Notes under the pieces: generated by a model | What the model saw: the letters and a program-made list of their open reading frames with translations, nothing else | Told to the model about the DNA's origin: nothing | Databases searched by the model: none | Made by a program: the position numbers and the translations under genes | DNA from: Pectobacterium sp. A5351 | Lineage (GTDB): Bacteria; Pseudomonadota; Gammaproteobacteria; Enterobacterales; Enterobacteriaceae | DNA: 64,000 bases | Assembly (NCBI RefSeq): GCF_028335745.1 | Contig: NZ_CP116477.1 | Span: 4,030,001-4,094,000, forward strand | Direction of reading: 5' to 3' | Shown: positions 27,436 through 36,892 of the stretch, piece by piece | Numbering within the stretch: position 1 is the first letter of the stretch | Layout of the letters: each line of letters starts with the position of its first letter

Positions 27436-28761
27436 ATGACCATTGCCCGCCAGCTTGCCCATAATCTGCTGGAATTCTCTCGCCAGACGTTTCCTGCCGA
27501 CGTATTGGCACACGCCCGCACTGCCGTCATTGACACGCTGGGCGTCACGCTCGCGGGGGGAGTTCAGGACGGTGCACAAAAACTCAGGGCGGTGATCGTT
27601 CCCTCCACCGCCGTGGGAAAGAGCCGCATTTTCGGCACCGACCTCACACTGAACGCGCTGGACGCTGCGCTCTTGAATGGCACATCCGCACATTTACTCG
27701 ATTTCGACGATTCCAACTCCTGGCTGCACGGGCATATTTCCGTCGCCGTGCTGCCCGCGCTGCTGGCATTGGCTGACGAGCAGGAAGCTGATGGAGAAAC
27801 CATCCTGCACGCCTACCTGTGCGGCTATGAAACTGCGGTACGCATGGGCAAAGCCGTCAGCCCTTTTCAATATCGCAACGGCTGGCACCCGACAACGTCC
27901 GTCGGCATTTTCGCGGGCGTGGCAGCCTGCGCGGTGCTGCTGAAGCTTAGTGAAGAAGAAACGGCGACCGCCTTTGCAATCACGGCATCACTCGCCTCCG
28001 GCATCAAATCCAACTTCGGCAGCCAAACGAAATCGCTGGCGGTCGGTCACGCTAACCGCAGCGCCGTCATGGCGGTATTATTGGCGCGTCAGGGGTACAG
28101 CGCGGGGGATACCGCATTTGAACATCACCACGGGTATTTCAACGTCTACAACCGCGCCGCCGAAAACGTCGACACCACGCCGTTAACCGAACCTTGGTCC
28201 GCACCGTCTCATATTCTGGACCCCGTAAAAGGGAATAATTTTAAATATTTCCCCTGCTGCTACGCCATTCTGGCACCACTGGACGGGCTGCTGGCGCTGC
28301 GCGAGGAAACCGGACTGGAGCCTGAATCGCTGGAACGCATTCAGATTGCCATCCACCCTATTCGCTTCCCGCACATCAACATCCCGACGCCGGATACGCC
28401 GCTGGCGGGGAAATTCAGCCTGCACTACTGTATTGCCCGTGCCTGGGTGCAGGGAAAGCTGACGCTGGACGATTTTATTGACGAAGCGGCGCTGCACGAC
28501 CTCACCACACAATCGCTGATGGCACGCGTTGAACTCATCTGTCATGACGAGCCCACCACACACACGGCGCACGTTACGCTAATCACTCGTGACGGCCACA
28601 CCTATCATCGTCGCGTGGCAGGTGCGTGTGGCTCCAGCGCAGAGAACCCGCTGCCGGATAATCTGATTGCGGAGAAATTCATCGACTGCGCCAGTCAGGC
28701 TTTGCCACGCCCTGAGGCGCTGGCGTTGTATCAACGCCTGCTGCATGACGATTATCGTTAA
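27436..28761 (+). CDS. MmgE/PrpD-family protein 2
   Basis: A second, divergent 441-residue MmgE/PrpD protein, 63 bases after the first and on the same strand. It has the family segment HLLDFDDSNSWLHGHISVAVLPALLALAD and a second conserved GWHPTTSVGIFAG, also seen as RGFHPTSIVGRAG in protein 1. The differing substrate-loop residues (DDTHPAGAGHPS against DDSNSWLHGHIS) argue for different substrates or stereochemistry, or for a heteromer. Its role in the locus is inferred only. Confidence 0.85.
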   Translation: MTIARQLAHNLLEFSRQTFPADVLAHARTAVIDTLGVTLAGGVQDGAQKLRAVIVPSTAVGKSRIFGTDLTLNALDAALLNGTSAHLLDFDDSNSWLHGHISVAVLPALLALADEQEADGETILHAYLCGYETAVRMGKAVSPFQYRNGWHPTTSVGIFAGVAACAVLLKLSEEETATAFAITASLASGIKSNFGSQTKSLAVGHANRSAVMAVLLARQGYSAGDTAFEHHHGYFNVYNRAAENVDTTPLTEPWSAPSHILDPVKGNNFKYFPCCYAILAPLDGLLALREETGLEPESLERIQIAIHPIRFPHINIPTPDTPLAGKFSLHYCIARAWVQGKLTLDDFIDEAALHDLTTQSLMARVELICHDEPTTHTAHVTLITRDGHTYHRRVAGACGSSAENPLPDNLIAEKFIDCASQALPRPEALALYQRLLHDDYR

Positions 28762-28836
28762 CAGCGGAACGGGTGCTTGATACGAATTGAACGCATCAGG
28801 CATTATCATTTGCTCGACCACGCGATGGGTTTCACC

Positions 28837-29598
28837 ATGCTACATCTTGTTCCGCCCGACATTTCTCCGCTCTTTGCCGGTATCCTGATTTTTTGCAGTT
28901 TTTTGACGTCGGCGTTAACGGCCGCGCTGGGGCTGGGCGGTGGCGTCACCTTGCTTGCGATCATGGGTCTCGGGATGCCAGTCAGCAGCCTGCTGCCGGT
29001 ACACGGCATCGTCCAGCTAGGCTCCAACCTGAGCCGCAGCCTGATTCAGCGTTTGTATATCGTCTGGCCATTGGCGCTGTGGTTTTTTATCGGCAGCGTC
29101 ATCGGCATCGCACTGGGCGCGCCCGTCGTCGTTTGGATCCCAGACAGCGTGGCAAAAATTGCGCTGGCCAGTTTCATTCTGTGGTCGGTTTTTCGTAAAC
29201 GCACCGCGCCAAAACCGGTTAATCGATTGTTCTTCATTCTCGGTGGTGCGCTCACCAGCCTTGGCACCATGATCGTCGGCGCAACAGGCCCGATGGTCGC
29301 TGGGCTTATCAGTTCTCAAGGGCTGACCAAACAGCCGCTGATCGCCACACATGCGCTTTGCATGGTGTTACAGCACGGCTTGAAGATTCTGGCATTCGGG
29401 CTGATGGGGTTTGCCTATCACGACTGGCTGCCGATGCTGGCCGCAATGATTGCCAGCGGTGTACTGGGTACCTGGCTGGGCACGCGCCTGCTGGACAATC
29501 TGCCCGAAAAACTTTTCCGCACCACTTTTCGCCTCACCATGTTGATTCTCAGCGCTCAGCTCATTTGGCAAGGCGTACAAGGCCTGCTCGCCCGCTAA
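28837..29598 (+). CDS. TSUP (TauE/SafE) family membrane transporter
   Basis: A 253-residue protein with about eight hydrophobic segments. The TSUP hallmark ALTAALGLGGGVTLLAIM lies near the N-terminus, with a matching half (LTSLGTMIVGATGPMVAG) after the middle. Family members move sulfite, sulfoacetate or other sulfur or organic anions; some yxe/ytm-type sulfur amino-acid clusters in Bacillus also contain a TSUP gene. The start is uncertain: ATG 28837 has GATGGG upstream, while ATG 28825 or a TTG at 28777 would add 4 or 20 residues. It follows MmgE/PrpD 2 closely. Confidence 0.82.
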   Translation: MLHLVPPDISPLFAGILIFCSFLTSALTAALGLGGGVTLLAIMGLGMPVSSLLPVHGIVQLGSNLSRSLIQRLYIVWPLALWFFIGSVIGIALGAPVVVWIPDSVAKIALASFILWSVFRKRTAPKPVNRLFFILGGALTSLGTMIVGATGPMVAGLISSQGLTKQPLIATHALCMVLQHGLKILAFGLMGFAYHDWLPMLAAMIASGVLGTWLGTRLLDNLPEKLFRTTFRLTMLILSAQLIWQGVQGLLAR

Positions 29599-29737
29599 TC
29601 TCTCCCTTCTGTGCCTTGCTTACCGTGCGAGGCGCAGTTCTCTGTTCCCCTTCATGTGATCCCCAAAATGGCTATATCCACTATTCAGCTTTAGATAGAG
29701 AAATATGCTATTTGCCATTTGAATGTAACATTGAGAA

Positions 29738-29753
29738 CATTTGTATACAAATG
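29738..29753 (+). promoter_or_regulatory. Perfect 16-bp palindromic operator upstream of the aap genes
   Basis: CATTTGTATACAAATG reads identically on both strands. It lies about 67 bases before the binding-protein ATG and shares GTATACAAATG with 25925-25935. GntR/FCD regulators typically bind such short palindromes, so the gene at 25032-25682 is the likely binder. Confidence 0.6.
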
Positions 29754-29819
29754 GACGCACCATAATAAAAACAATTGATTACAACACGTTAAAACAACAC
29801 CGACTATTCTGAGGATACT

Positions 29820-30872
29820 ATGCTGAGAAAACTACTCTCATTGACGACTGCCACAGCGCTGACTTTAGGGAGTCTCTTGCTGCCTGTTGCTCTGGCCACT
29901 GCCGCTGACGCTGGAAATGGCGAAACGCTCAAAAAGATCAAAGCACGCGGTGAGCTGGTTTGCGGCGTGCACCCGGCACGCCACGGCTTTTCTGCGATTG
30001 ATAGCAAAGGGCAGTGGACCGGGCTGGACGTCGATTATTGCCGCGCGTTAGCCGCCGCTATTTTTGGCGATGCCAGCAAGGTGCGTTTTGCCGCCCTGTC
30101 TACCGCACAGCGCTTCCCAGCGATTCAGTCTGGTGAAGTTGACGTGCTGTCACGCAATATCACTGCCGATTTGTCGCGCGATACGTCGCTGGGGCTGAAC
30201 TTCGCTCCGCCAACCTTCTATACCGGAACAGGCTTTATGGTGCGAGCCAGCGCCAATGTGAAGAAAGTGGAAGATCTGGATGGCGCGACCGTCTGCATCA
30301 CACCGGGCAGCAGCACCGAGCGCAACGTCGCGCAGATTTTCGCGTCGCGCAACCTGCATTACACCCCGGTGGTTATTGAGAACAACAAAGAATATGTCGC
30401 GGCCTATCTGTCCGGGCGCTGCGACGTCATTGCCCGCGATAAAGTGGCGCTGCCCGGCGTACGCACCTTCGATGCAGAAAAGCCCTCTGACCACGTCATT
30501 CTACCGGGGATTTACTCAAAAGAGCCGTTGGCAATGGCAGTCCGTCAGGGCGACGATCAGTGGTACGACATCGTGAAATGGGTGGTGTATGCCACGTTCA
30601 ACGCCGAAGAGATGGAAATCGGCCAGCAGAACGTGGACAGCAAGCTCAAATCCACAGATCCAGATATACAGGCATTGCTTGGGGTCACTGGCGATTACGG
30701 CCAGAAGTTAGGATTGAATAACCAGTGGGCTTACAACCTGATTAAGCAGGTAGGCAATTACGGCGATATTTATAACCGCCACTTCGGGCCAGATACCCCA
30801 GCCCCGCTGGAGCGCGACCTGAATAATCTCTGGACGAAAGGCGGTCTGCTCTACGGCCTGCCCATTCGTTAA
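29820..30872 (+). CDS. aapJ: AapJ-type periplasmic amino-acid-binding protein
   Basis: A 350-residue substrate-binding protein with a Sec signal peptide cleaved after about ATA (residue 28). It then follows the AapJ/BztA pattern: GELVCGVHPARHGFSAIDSKGQWTGLDVDYCRALAAAIFGD and RFPAIQSGEVDVLSRNIT, with the longer length of this subfamily (about 340 aa against about 250 for HisJ). It should deliver general L-amino acids, including acidic ones, to the adjacent AapQMP importer. A perfect palindromic operator precedes it. The ligand could be a modified amino acid in view of the locus, but the family assignment alone cannot tell. Confidence 0.86.
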   Translation: MLRKLLSLTTATALTLGSLLLPVALATAADAGNGETLKKIKARGELVCGVHPARHGFSAIDSKGQWTGLDVDYCRALAAAIFGDASKVRFAALSTAQRFPAIQSGEVDVLSRNITADLSRDTSLGLNFAPPTFYTGTGFMVRASANVKKVEDLDGATVCITPGSSTERNVAQIFASRNLHYTPVVIENNKEYVAAYLSGRCDVIARDKVALPGVRTFDAEKPSDHVILPGIYSKEPLAMAVRQGDDQWYDIVKWVVYATFNAEEMEIGQQNVDSKLKSTDPDIQALLGVTGDYGQKLGLNNQWAYNLIKQVGNYGDIYNRHFGPDTPAPLERDLNNLWTKGGLLYGLPIR

Positions 30873-30994
30873 GTCACCATGCTACTGGCGTCAGCATGGA
30901 GATCGTCGGCTGACGTCATACCACCGCATTCACGCATCGCTGTCACCGGGTGCGTGTTCTACTCGGTAATCACCAGAAGAAAAGACCGCCGGTA

Positions 30995-32218
30995 ATGAAA
31001 TCACCAAACAAGACGCTGCCGTCAGCCTCTGCACCACCGTGGCCGGGAGCGCTATCTTATTCGCGCCGTCTGTTGAACGCATTTGACAGCAAAGCGCTGC
31101 GCGCCTGGATTTATCAGTGCCTGCTCGGCCTCCTGATTGTTGTTTTCAGCTACTGGCTGTACGCCAATGTGGTCGAGAACCTGCGTTCGCAGAATATCGC
31201 GACAGGCTTTGGCTTTCTCGACCACGCGGCACAGTTTGAAATTGGTGAAAAGCGCATCGCGTTTACGCCACGCGACAGTTATCTGCGCGCGCTTGGCGTC
31301 GGGTTACTGAATACTCTGTACGTCACGCTATGCGGCATCGTACTCGCCACACTGCTGGGTTTTTCCGTCGGCATCGCCCGCGTCTCCCGCAACTGGCTAC
31401 TGGCACGGCTTGCCGGGGGATACATCGAGCTGATGCGCAATATCCCCGTGATCTTGCAGGTGATTTTCTGGTCGGTGGTGATCCGTAATTTGCCCTCGCC
31501 ACGCGATGCCATCGAGCTTGGTAGCCTGGGATTTCTGACCAATCGCGGGCTGTCTTTTGCTGTTCCCGCCGCACACCACGGCTGGCTGTGGATGGGAGTC
31601 GCCCTGCTTATCGCGGTACTGATTAGCCTGATCCTGAATCGCCTCGCACGCTACATGCGGGAAAATGCAGGCCGCTCTCTGCCTACAGGTCGCCTGACGC
31701 TGGCCGCGATCATCGGGTTACCGCTTCTGGTCTGGTGGCTTTCTGGCGCTCCAGCAGAGCTTGACCGACCTATCCTGCGCGGCTTTAACTTCCGCGGTGG
31801 CTTTACCGTCAGCCCTGAATTTACTGCGCTGCTGCTTGGCATTGCGCTCTATTCCTCTGCGTTTATCGCGGAAATCGTGCGGGCAGGCATTCAGTCTATC
31901 CCCAAAGGCCAGCTGGAAGCGGCGCGCGCGCTGTCTTTTTCGCCCTGGCATATGATGCGCCACATCATCATTCCACAGGCCATGCGCGTCATCGTTCCGC
32001 CGTTGACCAGTCAATATGTCAGCCTGTCAAAAAACAGTTCAATCGCAGTCGTGGTGGGTTACCCGGAGTTGGCGAACATCAGTAACACGCTGATGAACCA
32101 GACCGGTCAGGCGCTCGAAGTGATTGCCATCATGATGGTGGTTTACCTGACGGTCAGCATCGTGACATCGCTGCTGATGAACCTGTTTAACCGCGTCGTC
32201 GCCATCAAAGAGCGCTGA
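30995..32218 (+). CDS. aapQ: AapQ-type amino-acid ABC transporter permease
   Basis: A 407-residue HisM-like permease with extra N-terminal and central membrane helices, as in the AapQ/BztB subfamily. The motif GIQSIPKGQLEAARALSFSPWHMMRHIIIPQA is the EAA loop that contacts the ATPase. I chose ATG 30995 (MKSPNKTLP); an upstream in-frame ATG would add 15 residues. No clear Shine-Dalgarno supports either. It is 10 bases upstream of aapM, so the two permeases are probably co-translated and form the heterodimeric channel. Confidence 0.85.
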   Translation: MKSPNKTLPSASAPPWPGALSYSRRLLNAFDSKALRAWIYQCLLGLLIVVFSYWLYANVVENLRSQNIATGFGFLDHAAQFEIGEKRIAFTPRDSYLRALGVGLLNTLYVTLCGIVLATLLGFSVGIARVSRNWLLARLAGGYIELMRNIPVILQVIFWSVVIRNLPSPRDAIELGSLGFLTNRGLSFAVPAAHHGWLWMGVALLIAVLISLILNRLARYMRENAGRSLPTGRLTLAAIIGLPLLVWWLSGAPAELDRPILRGFNFRGGFTVSPEFTALLLGIALYSSAFIAEIVRAGIQSIPKGQLEAARALSFSPWHMMRHIIIPQAMRVIVPPLTSQYVSLSKNSSIAVVVGYPELANISNTLMNQTGQALEVIAIMMVVYLTVSIVTSLLMNLFNRVVAIKER

Positions 32219-32228
32219 GGAGCACTGA

Positions 32229-33338
32229 ATGTTATTTCCGGTACTGTCACTCTCCGCCGTTCCCAGCCGCTTGCGCACGCCGCTGCTGTGGCTGCGTCGC
32301 CACCTGTTCAGCAGCGTGCCGCAAACCGTACTCACACTGCTACTGGCGGTGCTAATGTGGAACGTCGGCAATAAACTGCTGTACTGGGGCATTCTCGATG
32401 CCGTGTGGTACACCACTGACCCAGACATCTGCCGCGTGGCCACTGGTGCCTGCTGGGCGGTGATCGTGGAAAAGCATCGCCCCATCCTGTTTGGCCTTTA
32501 TCCTTACGATGAACACTGGCGTCTGATACTGGCGATGGGAATCTGGTTTCTGGCGCTTGGCCTGTCGCTGATGCCGCGCTTCTGGCACTCGCGCATCCTC
32601 TTACCGCTGTGGAGCGTCGCGGTAGTCGGCATCGCCATCCTGATGTCTGGTGGCGTGTTTGGCTTATCTTACGTGCCTTCCAGCGAATGGGGCGGACTGC
32701 CGCTGACGATTCTGCTGTTCAGCGGCACCGTCGTCATCGGGATGCCGGTTTCGGTTCTGCTGGCGCTGGGGCGGCGATCGCCGTTGCCTTTTCTGCGCGG
32801 TCTGTCGGTTATTTTTATCGAGGGCCTGCGCGGCGTGCCGCTCATCACGATTCTGTTCGTCGCCGTTAACGTCTTCCCACTATTCCTGCCCGCTGGGGTG
32901 GAAATCAACAAACTGCTGCGCATCATCATCGGCATCGCGCTGTTTTTCGCCTGCTATCAGGCTGAGGTGATTCGTGGTGGTTTACAGTCTGTTCCACGTG
33001 GGCAATACGAAGCGGCGATGGCGCTCAACCTCGGCTATTGGCACACGACGACCAAAATCATCCTGCCGCAGGCGCTGCGCATCTGCCTGCCCGCCATGAC
33101 CAACCATATTATCGCCGCCATGAAGAATACCTCGTTCGTCATCATTATCGGGCTGTTCGACATCCTTACTGCCACCAGTTCGGTGATGCAGGACCCGCTA
33201 TGGCGGCGTTATTACATTGAAACGTACCTTTTCATCTCGGCTATCTATCTGCTGTTTGGCTTCTTGCTCTCACGCTACGCGCTGTGGGTAGAAAAACGCA
33301 TTGATGCCAGCCGTAACCCAGAAACGTATCACGGTTAA
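32229..33338 (+). CDS. aapM: AapM-type amino-acid ABC transporter permease
   Basis: A 369-residue partner permease of the AapM/BztC subfamily. It has N-terminal helices around a large extracytoplasmic loop (TTDPDICRVATGACWAVIVEKH, typical of AapM), then the conserved HisM-like core, with the EAA motif at GLQSVPRGQYEAAMALNLGYW. GAGGAGCACTGA precedes the ATG. It is followed 42 bases later by the ATPase gene. Confidence 0.86.
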   Translation: MLFPVLSLSAVPSRLRTPLLWLRRHLFSSVPQTVLTLLLAVLMWNVGNKLLYWGILDAVWYTTDPDICRVATGACWAVIVEKHRPILFGLYPYDEHWRLILAMGIWFLALGLSLMPRFWHSRILLPLWSVAVVGIAILMSGGVFGLSYVPSSEWGGLPLTILLFSGTVVIGMPVSVLLALGRRSPLPFLRGLSVIFIEGLRGVPLITILFVAVNVFPLFLPAGVEINKLLRIIIGIALFFACYQAEVIRGGLQSVPRGQYEAAMALNLGYWHTTTKIILPQALRICLPAMTNHIIAAMKNTSFVIIIGLFDILTATSSVMQDPLWRRYYIETYLFISAIYLLFGFLLSRYALWVEKRIDASRNPETYHG

Positions 33339-33380
33339 GCGATAGCCGTTGATGAAAATACCGATAGGAGCTTTGTTATC

Positions 33381-34136
33381 ATGAGCTTAGCCAAAGACAG
33401 CAACGTCATTATTGAGATCGACGCCGTCAGCAAATGGTACGGTGCGTTTCAGGCGCTGAATAACGTGACGCTGAACGTGAAGAAAGGCGAGCGTGTAGTG
33501 ATTTGCGGCCCTTCAGGCTCCGGCAAATCCACGCTCATCCGCTGCATTAACCGACTGGAAGAGCACCACGACGGACACATCCGCGTGAAGGGTATTGAGG
33601 TCAATGACAACATCAAGAACATCAATCGCGTGCGCGCCGGCATCGGTATGCTGTTCCAGCAGTTCAATTTGTTTCCCCACCTGAACGTGCTGGATAATCT
33701 GACGATCGGCCCGACACTGGTCAAACAGCGTAAGAAGCAGGAAGCCATTGATTTAGCGATGCACTACCTGGAAAAGGTGCATATCGCCAATCAGGCGCAC
33801 AAATTCCCGCTACAGCTCTCTGGCGGTCAGCAGCAGCGCGTGGCCATTGCCCGGGCACTGTGCATGCAGCCGGAAATCATGCTGTTTGATGAACCCACCT
33901 CGGCGCTGGACCCGGAGATGATTAAAGAGGTGCTGGATGTGATGCTCGATCTGGCGGAATCCGGTATGACGATGATCGTCGTCACCCATGAAATGGGCTT
34001 TGCCAAAACGGTCGCGGACAAGGTCATTCTGATGGCCGACGGCAGCATTGTGGAATCCGCCCCACCGCAGGCGTTCTTCAACACGCCATCACACTCGCGC
34101 ACGCGCCAATTTCTGGATCAGATCCTGAGTCATTAA
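33381..34136 (+). CDS. aapP: AapP-type amino-acid ABC transporter ATPase
   Basis: A 251-residue GlnQ/HisP-like ATPase. It has Walker [11 protein letters not shown]-loop [10 protein letters not shown], signature LSGGQQQR, Walker [14 protein letters not shown] and the switch His in VTHEM. It powers AapQM, and it ends the plus-strand block of regulator target genes. Its 3' end converges on the M20 gene of the opposite operon, with a terminator hairpin between them. Confidence 0.92.
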   Translation: MSLAKDSNVIIEIDAVSKWYGAFQALNNVTLNVKKGERVVICGPSGSGKSTLIRCINRLEEHHDGHIRVKGIEVNDNIKNINRVRAGIGMLFQQFNLFPHLNVLDNLTIGPTLVKQRKKQEAIDLAMHYLEKVHIANQAHKFPLQLSGGQQQRVAIARALCMQPEIMLFDEPTSALDPEMIKEVLDVMLDLAESGMTMIVVTHEMGFAKTVADKVILMADGSIVESAPPQAFFNTPSHSRTRQFLDQILSH

Positions 34137-34141
34137 GAGGC

Positions 34142-34174
34142 AAAAAATATCCGCGCGGAAAACCGACGCGGATA
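34142..34174 (-). terminator. Terminator of the lyase-acetyltransferase-ABC-deacylase operon
   Basis: TATCCGCG (34148-34155) pairs with CGCGGATA (34167-34174), and the minus-strand RNA runs into six U residues (34147-34142), 22 bases past the M20 stop. Confidence 0.78.
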
Positions 34175-34195
34175 CATTAACAAAATCAGGAGAAC

Positions 34196-35353
34196 TTAGC
34201 GGGAGGAGAGTTGTTCCAGACTCTGCTTCGCCATCTGGTACAGATAGTGCGCGGTCGGGAACAGCGCGCGATCGTCAACGCGGAATTTCGGGTGGTGCAG
34301 CGCATACGGTCCGCCGGAGCCGACCATCATGAACGTACCCGGCAGTTTCTGCTGATAGAACGCAAAATCTTCACCAATCGGGCTGGCTTCCACGCGGCGA
34401 GCTTCAAACCCTTCGTCACTCGCTACATTCAGCGCAAACTCGACCCACTCCGGCGTGTTAACCACCGACGGCGGCCCAGCGTGCCACAGGAACTCGATTT
34501 CTGCGCCAAAGGTGCTGGCAATACCGGCCACGATCTGGCGGAAACGCTGTTCAATCAAATCACGCGCGTCCTGATTGAACGTTCTGACCGTGCCTTCAAC
34601 ATAGGCAGTATCCGGGATAACGTTCCAGGTGCTGCCGCTATGAACCTGAGTAATCGACACCACCGCATTGTTGTCAGAAGACACCGTACGGCTGATGATG
34701 GTCTGTACGGCAGAAATCAACTGACCCAGAATGATAATAGGATCGTTGCCTTCATGCGGCTTCGCGGCATGACAGCCTTTCGCAGCAATCTTGATCTCAA
34801 AGCGGTCAACACCCGCCGTCAACGCGCCATCTTTCCCGCCGATAACGCCAACAGGCAGCGTCGGATCGTTGTGGATACCGAAAATCGCTACCGCATTGTC
34901 CAATGCACCGACAGCAATCACTTCCGGCGCGCCCAGCCCTGTCTCTTCAGCCGCCTGGAATAAAATCCGCACCGTACCTTTCAGCTCTGGCTCAATTTTT
35001 TTCAACAGAATCGCCGCACCCAACGCCGCGGAGGAGTGAAAATCATGACCGCAGGCGTGCATCACCCCTTTATTGAGCGACGTGAATTCTACGCCAGACT
35101 CTTCTTCAATCGGCAGGGCGTCGATGTCAGAACGCACCACGACCAACGGGCCATCCTGAAGGCCGCCCACTTCGGCAACCAAACCCGTTTTCAGCGGCAG
35201 ATCGAGGACGCGAATCCCCTCTTTTTCCAATACCGCACGAATCTTCTTCGTGGTTTCAAACTCCTGATTCGACAGCTCAGGGTTACGGTGTAAATCGTGG
35301 CGAAACGCCTGAATAAACTGAGCCAAAGGCTCATGCTGAGGTGCTGTTCTCAT
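34196..35353 (-). CDS. M20D amidohydrolase, YxeP-like N-acetylcysteine deacetylase
   Basis: A 385-residue M20-family metal-dependent amidohydrolase (aminoacylase/hippuricase type). Metal and catalytic motifs are SDIDALP, HACGHDFH (about residue 100), AAEETG and the late GEDFAFY. B. subtilis YxeP, which it resembles in family and context, deacetylates N-acetylcysteine in the last step of S-(2-succino)cysteine breakdown. That role is inferred here from the operon. I chose ATG 35353, with GGAG 9 bases upstream; a GTG at 35368 is the alternative. It is the last gene of the operon. Confidence 0.83.
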   Translation of the reverse strand: MRTAPQHEPLAQFIQAFRHDLHRNPELSNQEFETTKKIRAVLEKEGIRVLDLPLKTGLVAEVGGLQDGPLVVVRSDIDALPIEEESGVEFTSLNKGVMHACGHDFHSSAALGAAILLKKIEPELKGTVRILFQAAEETGLGAPEVIAVGALDNAVAIFGIHNDPTLPVGVIGGKDGALTAGVDRFEIKIAAKGCHAAKPHEGNDPIIILGQLISAVQTIISRTVSSDNNAVVSITQVHSGSTWNVIPDTAYVEGTVRTFNQDARDLIEQRFRQIVAGIASTFGAEIEFLWHAGPPSVVNTPEWVEFALNVASDEGFEARRVEASPIGEDFAFYQQKLPGTFMMVGSGGPYALHHPKFRVDDRALFPTAHYLYQMAKQSLEQLSSR

Positions 35354-35430
35354 GAATACTTGCTCCACATTATCGTGCCCGGTCTCACAGGGCTGCCTTG
35401 TTCAGGCGTGCAGGTGTATCTACGTATGCG

Positions 35431-36192
35431 TTAAATATCGTACTCAAGCGGCTCAGGCAGCTTGGTCAACTGACGCAGGAAACGCTGGGTCTGCGGGTTG
35501 TCCGAGAAGCTAATGACTTGCTCCGCCGGACCTTCTTCAACGATGTGACCATCCGCCATGAAGATCACACGGTCAGCCACTTCTTTCGCAAACTGCATTT
35601 CATGGGTGACGATCACCATCGTGGTGTCGTTTTTCGCCAGCTTCTGAATCACCTGAAGCACTTCGTGTACCCTTTCCGGATCCAGTGCCGACGTTGGTTC
35701 ATCAAATAGAATGGCTTTCGGATCCACCGCCAGCGCACGCGCAATACTCACGCGCTGCTGTTGCCCGCCGGACAGCGTCACCGGATACTGTGCCGCCTGC
35801 GGCAGCAGACCCACCTGCTCCAGCAGCGCCAGACCAATGTCATTCGCCTGCTTCTTCGGCATCTTTTTCACGACAATCAGCGCTTCCGTCACATTCTCCA
35901 GCGCCGTTTTATTCTTAAACAGGTTGTAACTCTGGAACACCATCGCCGTCTGACGGCGCAGCGCGTAGGCTTCTTTAGAGGAGTAACGACGCGTATCCAG
36001 CGTTTGTTCACCAATTTCGATCGTACCTGATTCCGGCGTCTCCAACAGATTCAGGCAGCGCAACAGCGTAGATTTACCCGAACCGGATGGACCGATGATC
36101 GCAACCACTTCGCCTTTCGCGATATCCAGACTAATGTTGTCCAACACCACCTGATCGCCAAAGCGTTTAGAAAGATTCTTTACACTGATCAT
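35431..36192 (-). CDS. Amino-acid ABC transporter ATPase (YxeO-like)
   Basis: A 253-residue polar amino-acid uptake ATPase with Walker [10 protein letters not shown], signature LSGGQQQR, Walker [14 protein letters not shown] and VTHEM. The closest functional relatives are TcyN/YxeO/GlnQ-type cystine or S-succinocysteine importers. It is 9 bases downstream of its permease gene, and the M20 gene follows after about 77 bases. Confidence 0.9.
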   Translation of the reverse strand: MISVKNLSKRFGDQVVLDNISLDIAKGEVVAIIGPSGSGKSTLLRCLNLLETPESGTIEIGEQTLDTRRYSSKEAYALRRQTAMVFQSYNLFKNKTALENVTEALIVVKKMPKKQANDIGLALLEQVGLLPQAAQYPVTLSGGQQQRVSIARALAVDPKAILFDEPTSALDPERVHEVLQVIQKLAKNDTTMVIVTHEMQFAKEVADRVIFMADGHIVEEGPAEQVISFSDNPQTQRFLRQLTKLPEPLEYDI

Positions 36193-36201
36193 GTCAGCCC
36201 C

Positions 36202-36873
36202 TTATCGCTGTAGCGAGTGATTCAGTTTCTTCTCCAACTGCTTTTGCAGCCAGGAATAAACAATGATCACCAACCAGTAAATCAGACCCACAACCAGGAA
36301 GGTCTCAAAGAAACGCAGAGATTCGGCAGCAATCATTTTGCCTTCCGCGAACAGTTCGGAGACACCCAACGCAAAAGCCACCGAGGTATCTTTAATCAGA
36401 GAAATGAACGTGTTCCCCGTCGCTGGCAGCGCGTTCAGCATGGCCTGAGGCAACACGATGCGGCGATAGACCTGCGCTTTACTCATGCCAATAGATAGGC
36501 CCGCTTCCGTCTGTCCGAAATCCACCGAGGCCAGACCCGCACGGAAAATCTCTGCCATATAGGCGGACGTTTTCAGGCTAAAGCCGATAATCGCCGCCGT
36601 CATCGCATCCAGATTGGATAAGCCGGGGAATAGCTGCGGCAGGCCGAAGTAGATAATAAACAACTGAACCAGCGATGGAATCCCGCGGAACAGCGAGATA
36701 TACAGTTCGACGATTTTTACTACCACGACGATCTTGCTTTCACGGACTAACGCCAGTATCAGGCCGAGAACCATAGCAAAAAACATCGAAACCACGGCAA
36801 GGAACAACGTGGTCGGCAAATACATTAATACCTGAGGAAAGACTTTTAACAGGTAGGCAAGATCGACATTCAT
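36202..36873 (-). CDS. Amino-acid ABC transporter permease (YxeN/TcyL-like)
   Basis: A 223-residue HisM-like permease with about five membrane segments. The EAA motif is at GLASVDFGQTEAGLSIGMSKAQVYRRIVLPQA, and SLFRGIPSLVQLF is the typical TM2-TM3 loop. A single permease gene implies a homodimeric channel. An 80-base gap containing a stable hairpin separates it from the upstream binding-protein gene. Confidence 0.89.
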   Translation of the reverse strand: MNVDLAYLLKVFPQVLMYLPTTLFLAVVSMFFAMVLGLILALVRESKIVVVVKIVELYISLFRGIPSLVQLFIIYFGLPQLFPGLSNLDAMTAAIIGFSLKTSAYMAEIFRAGLASVDFGQTEAGLSIGMSKAQVYRRIVLPQAMLNALPATGNTFISLIKDTSVAFALGVSELFAEGKMIAAESLRFFETFLVVGLIYWLVIIVYSWLQKQLEKKLNHSLQR

Positions 36874-36892
36874 GAGTCATACCATTAATGCT

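Noticed and set aside
26020..28761. MmgE/PrpD genes as a methylcitrate cycle
   Set aside because: No prpB, prpC, prpR or acnM-like gene is present, and the two copies sit with amino-acid uptake and lyase genes.
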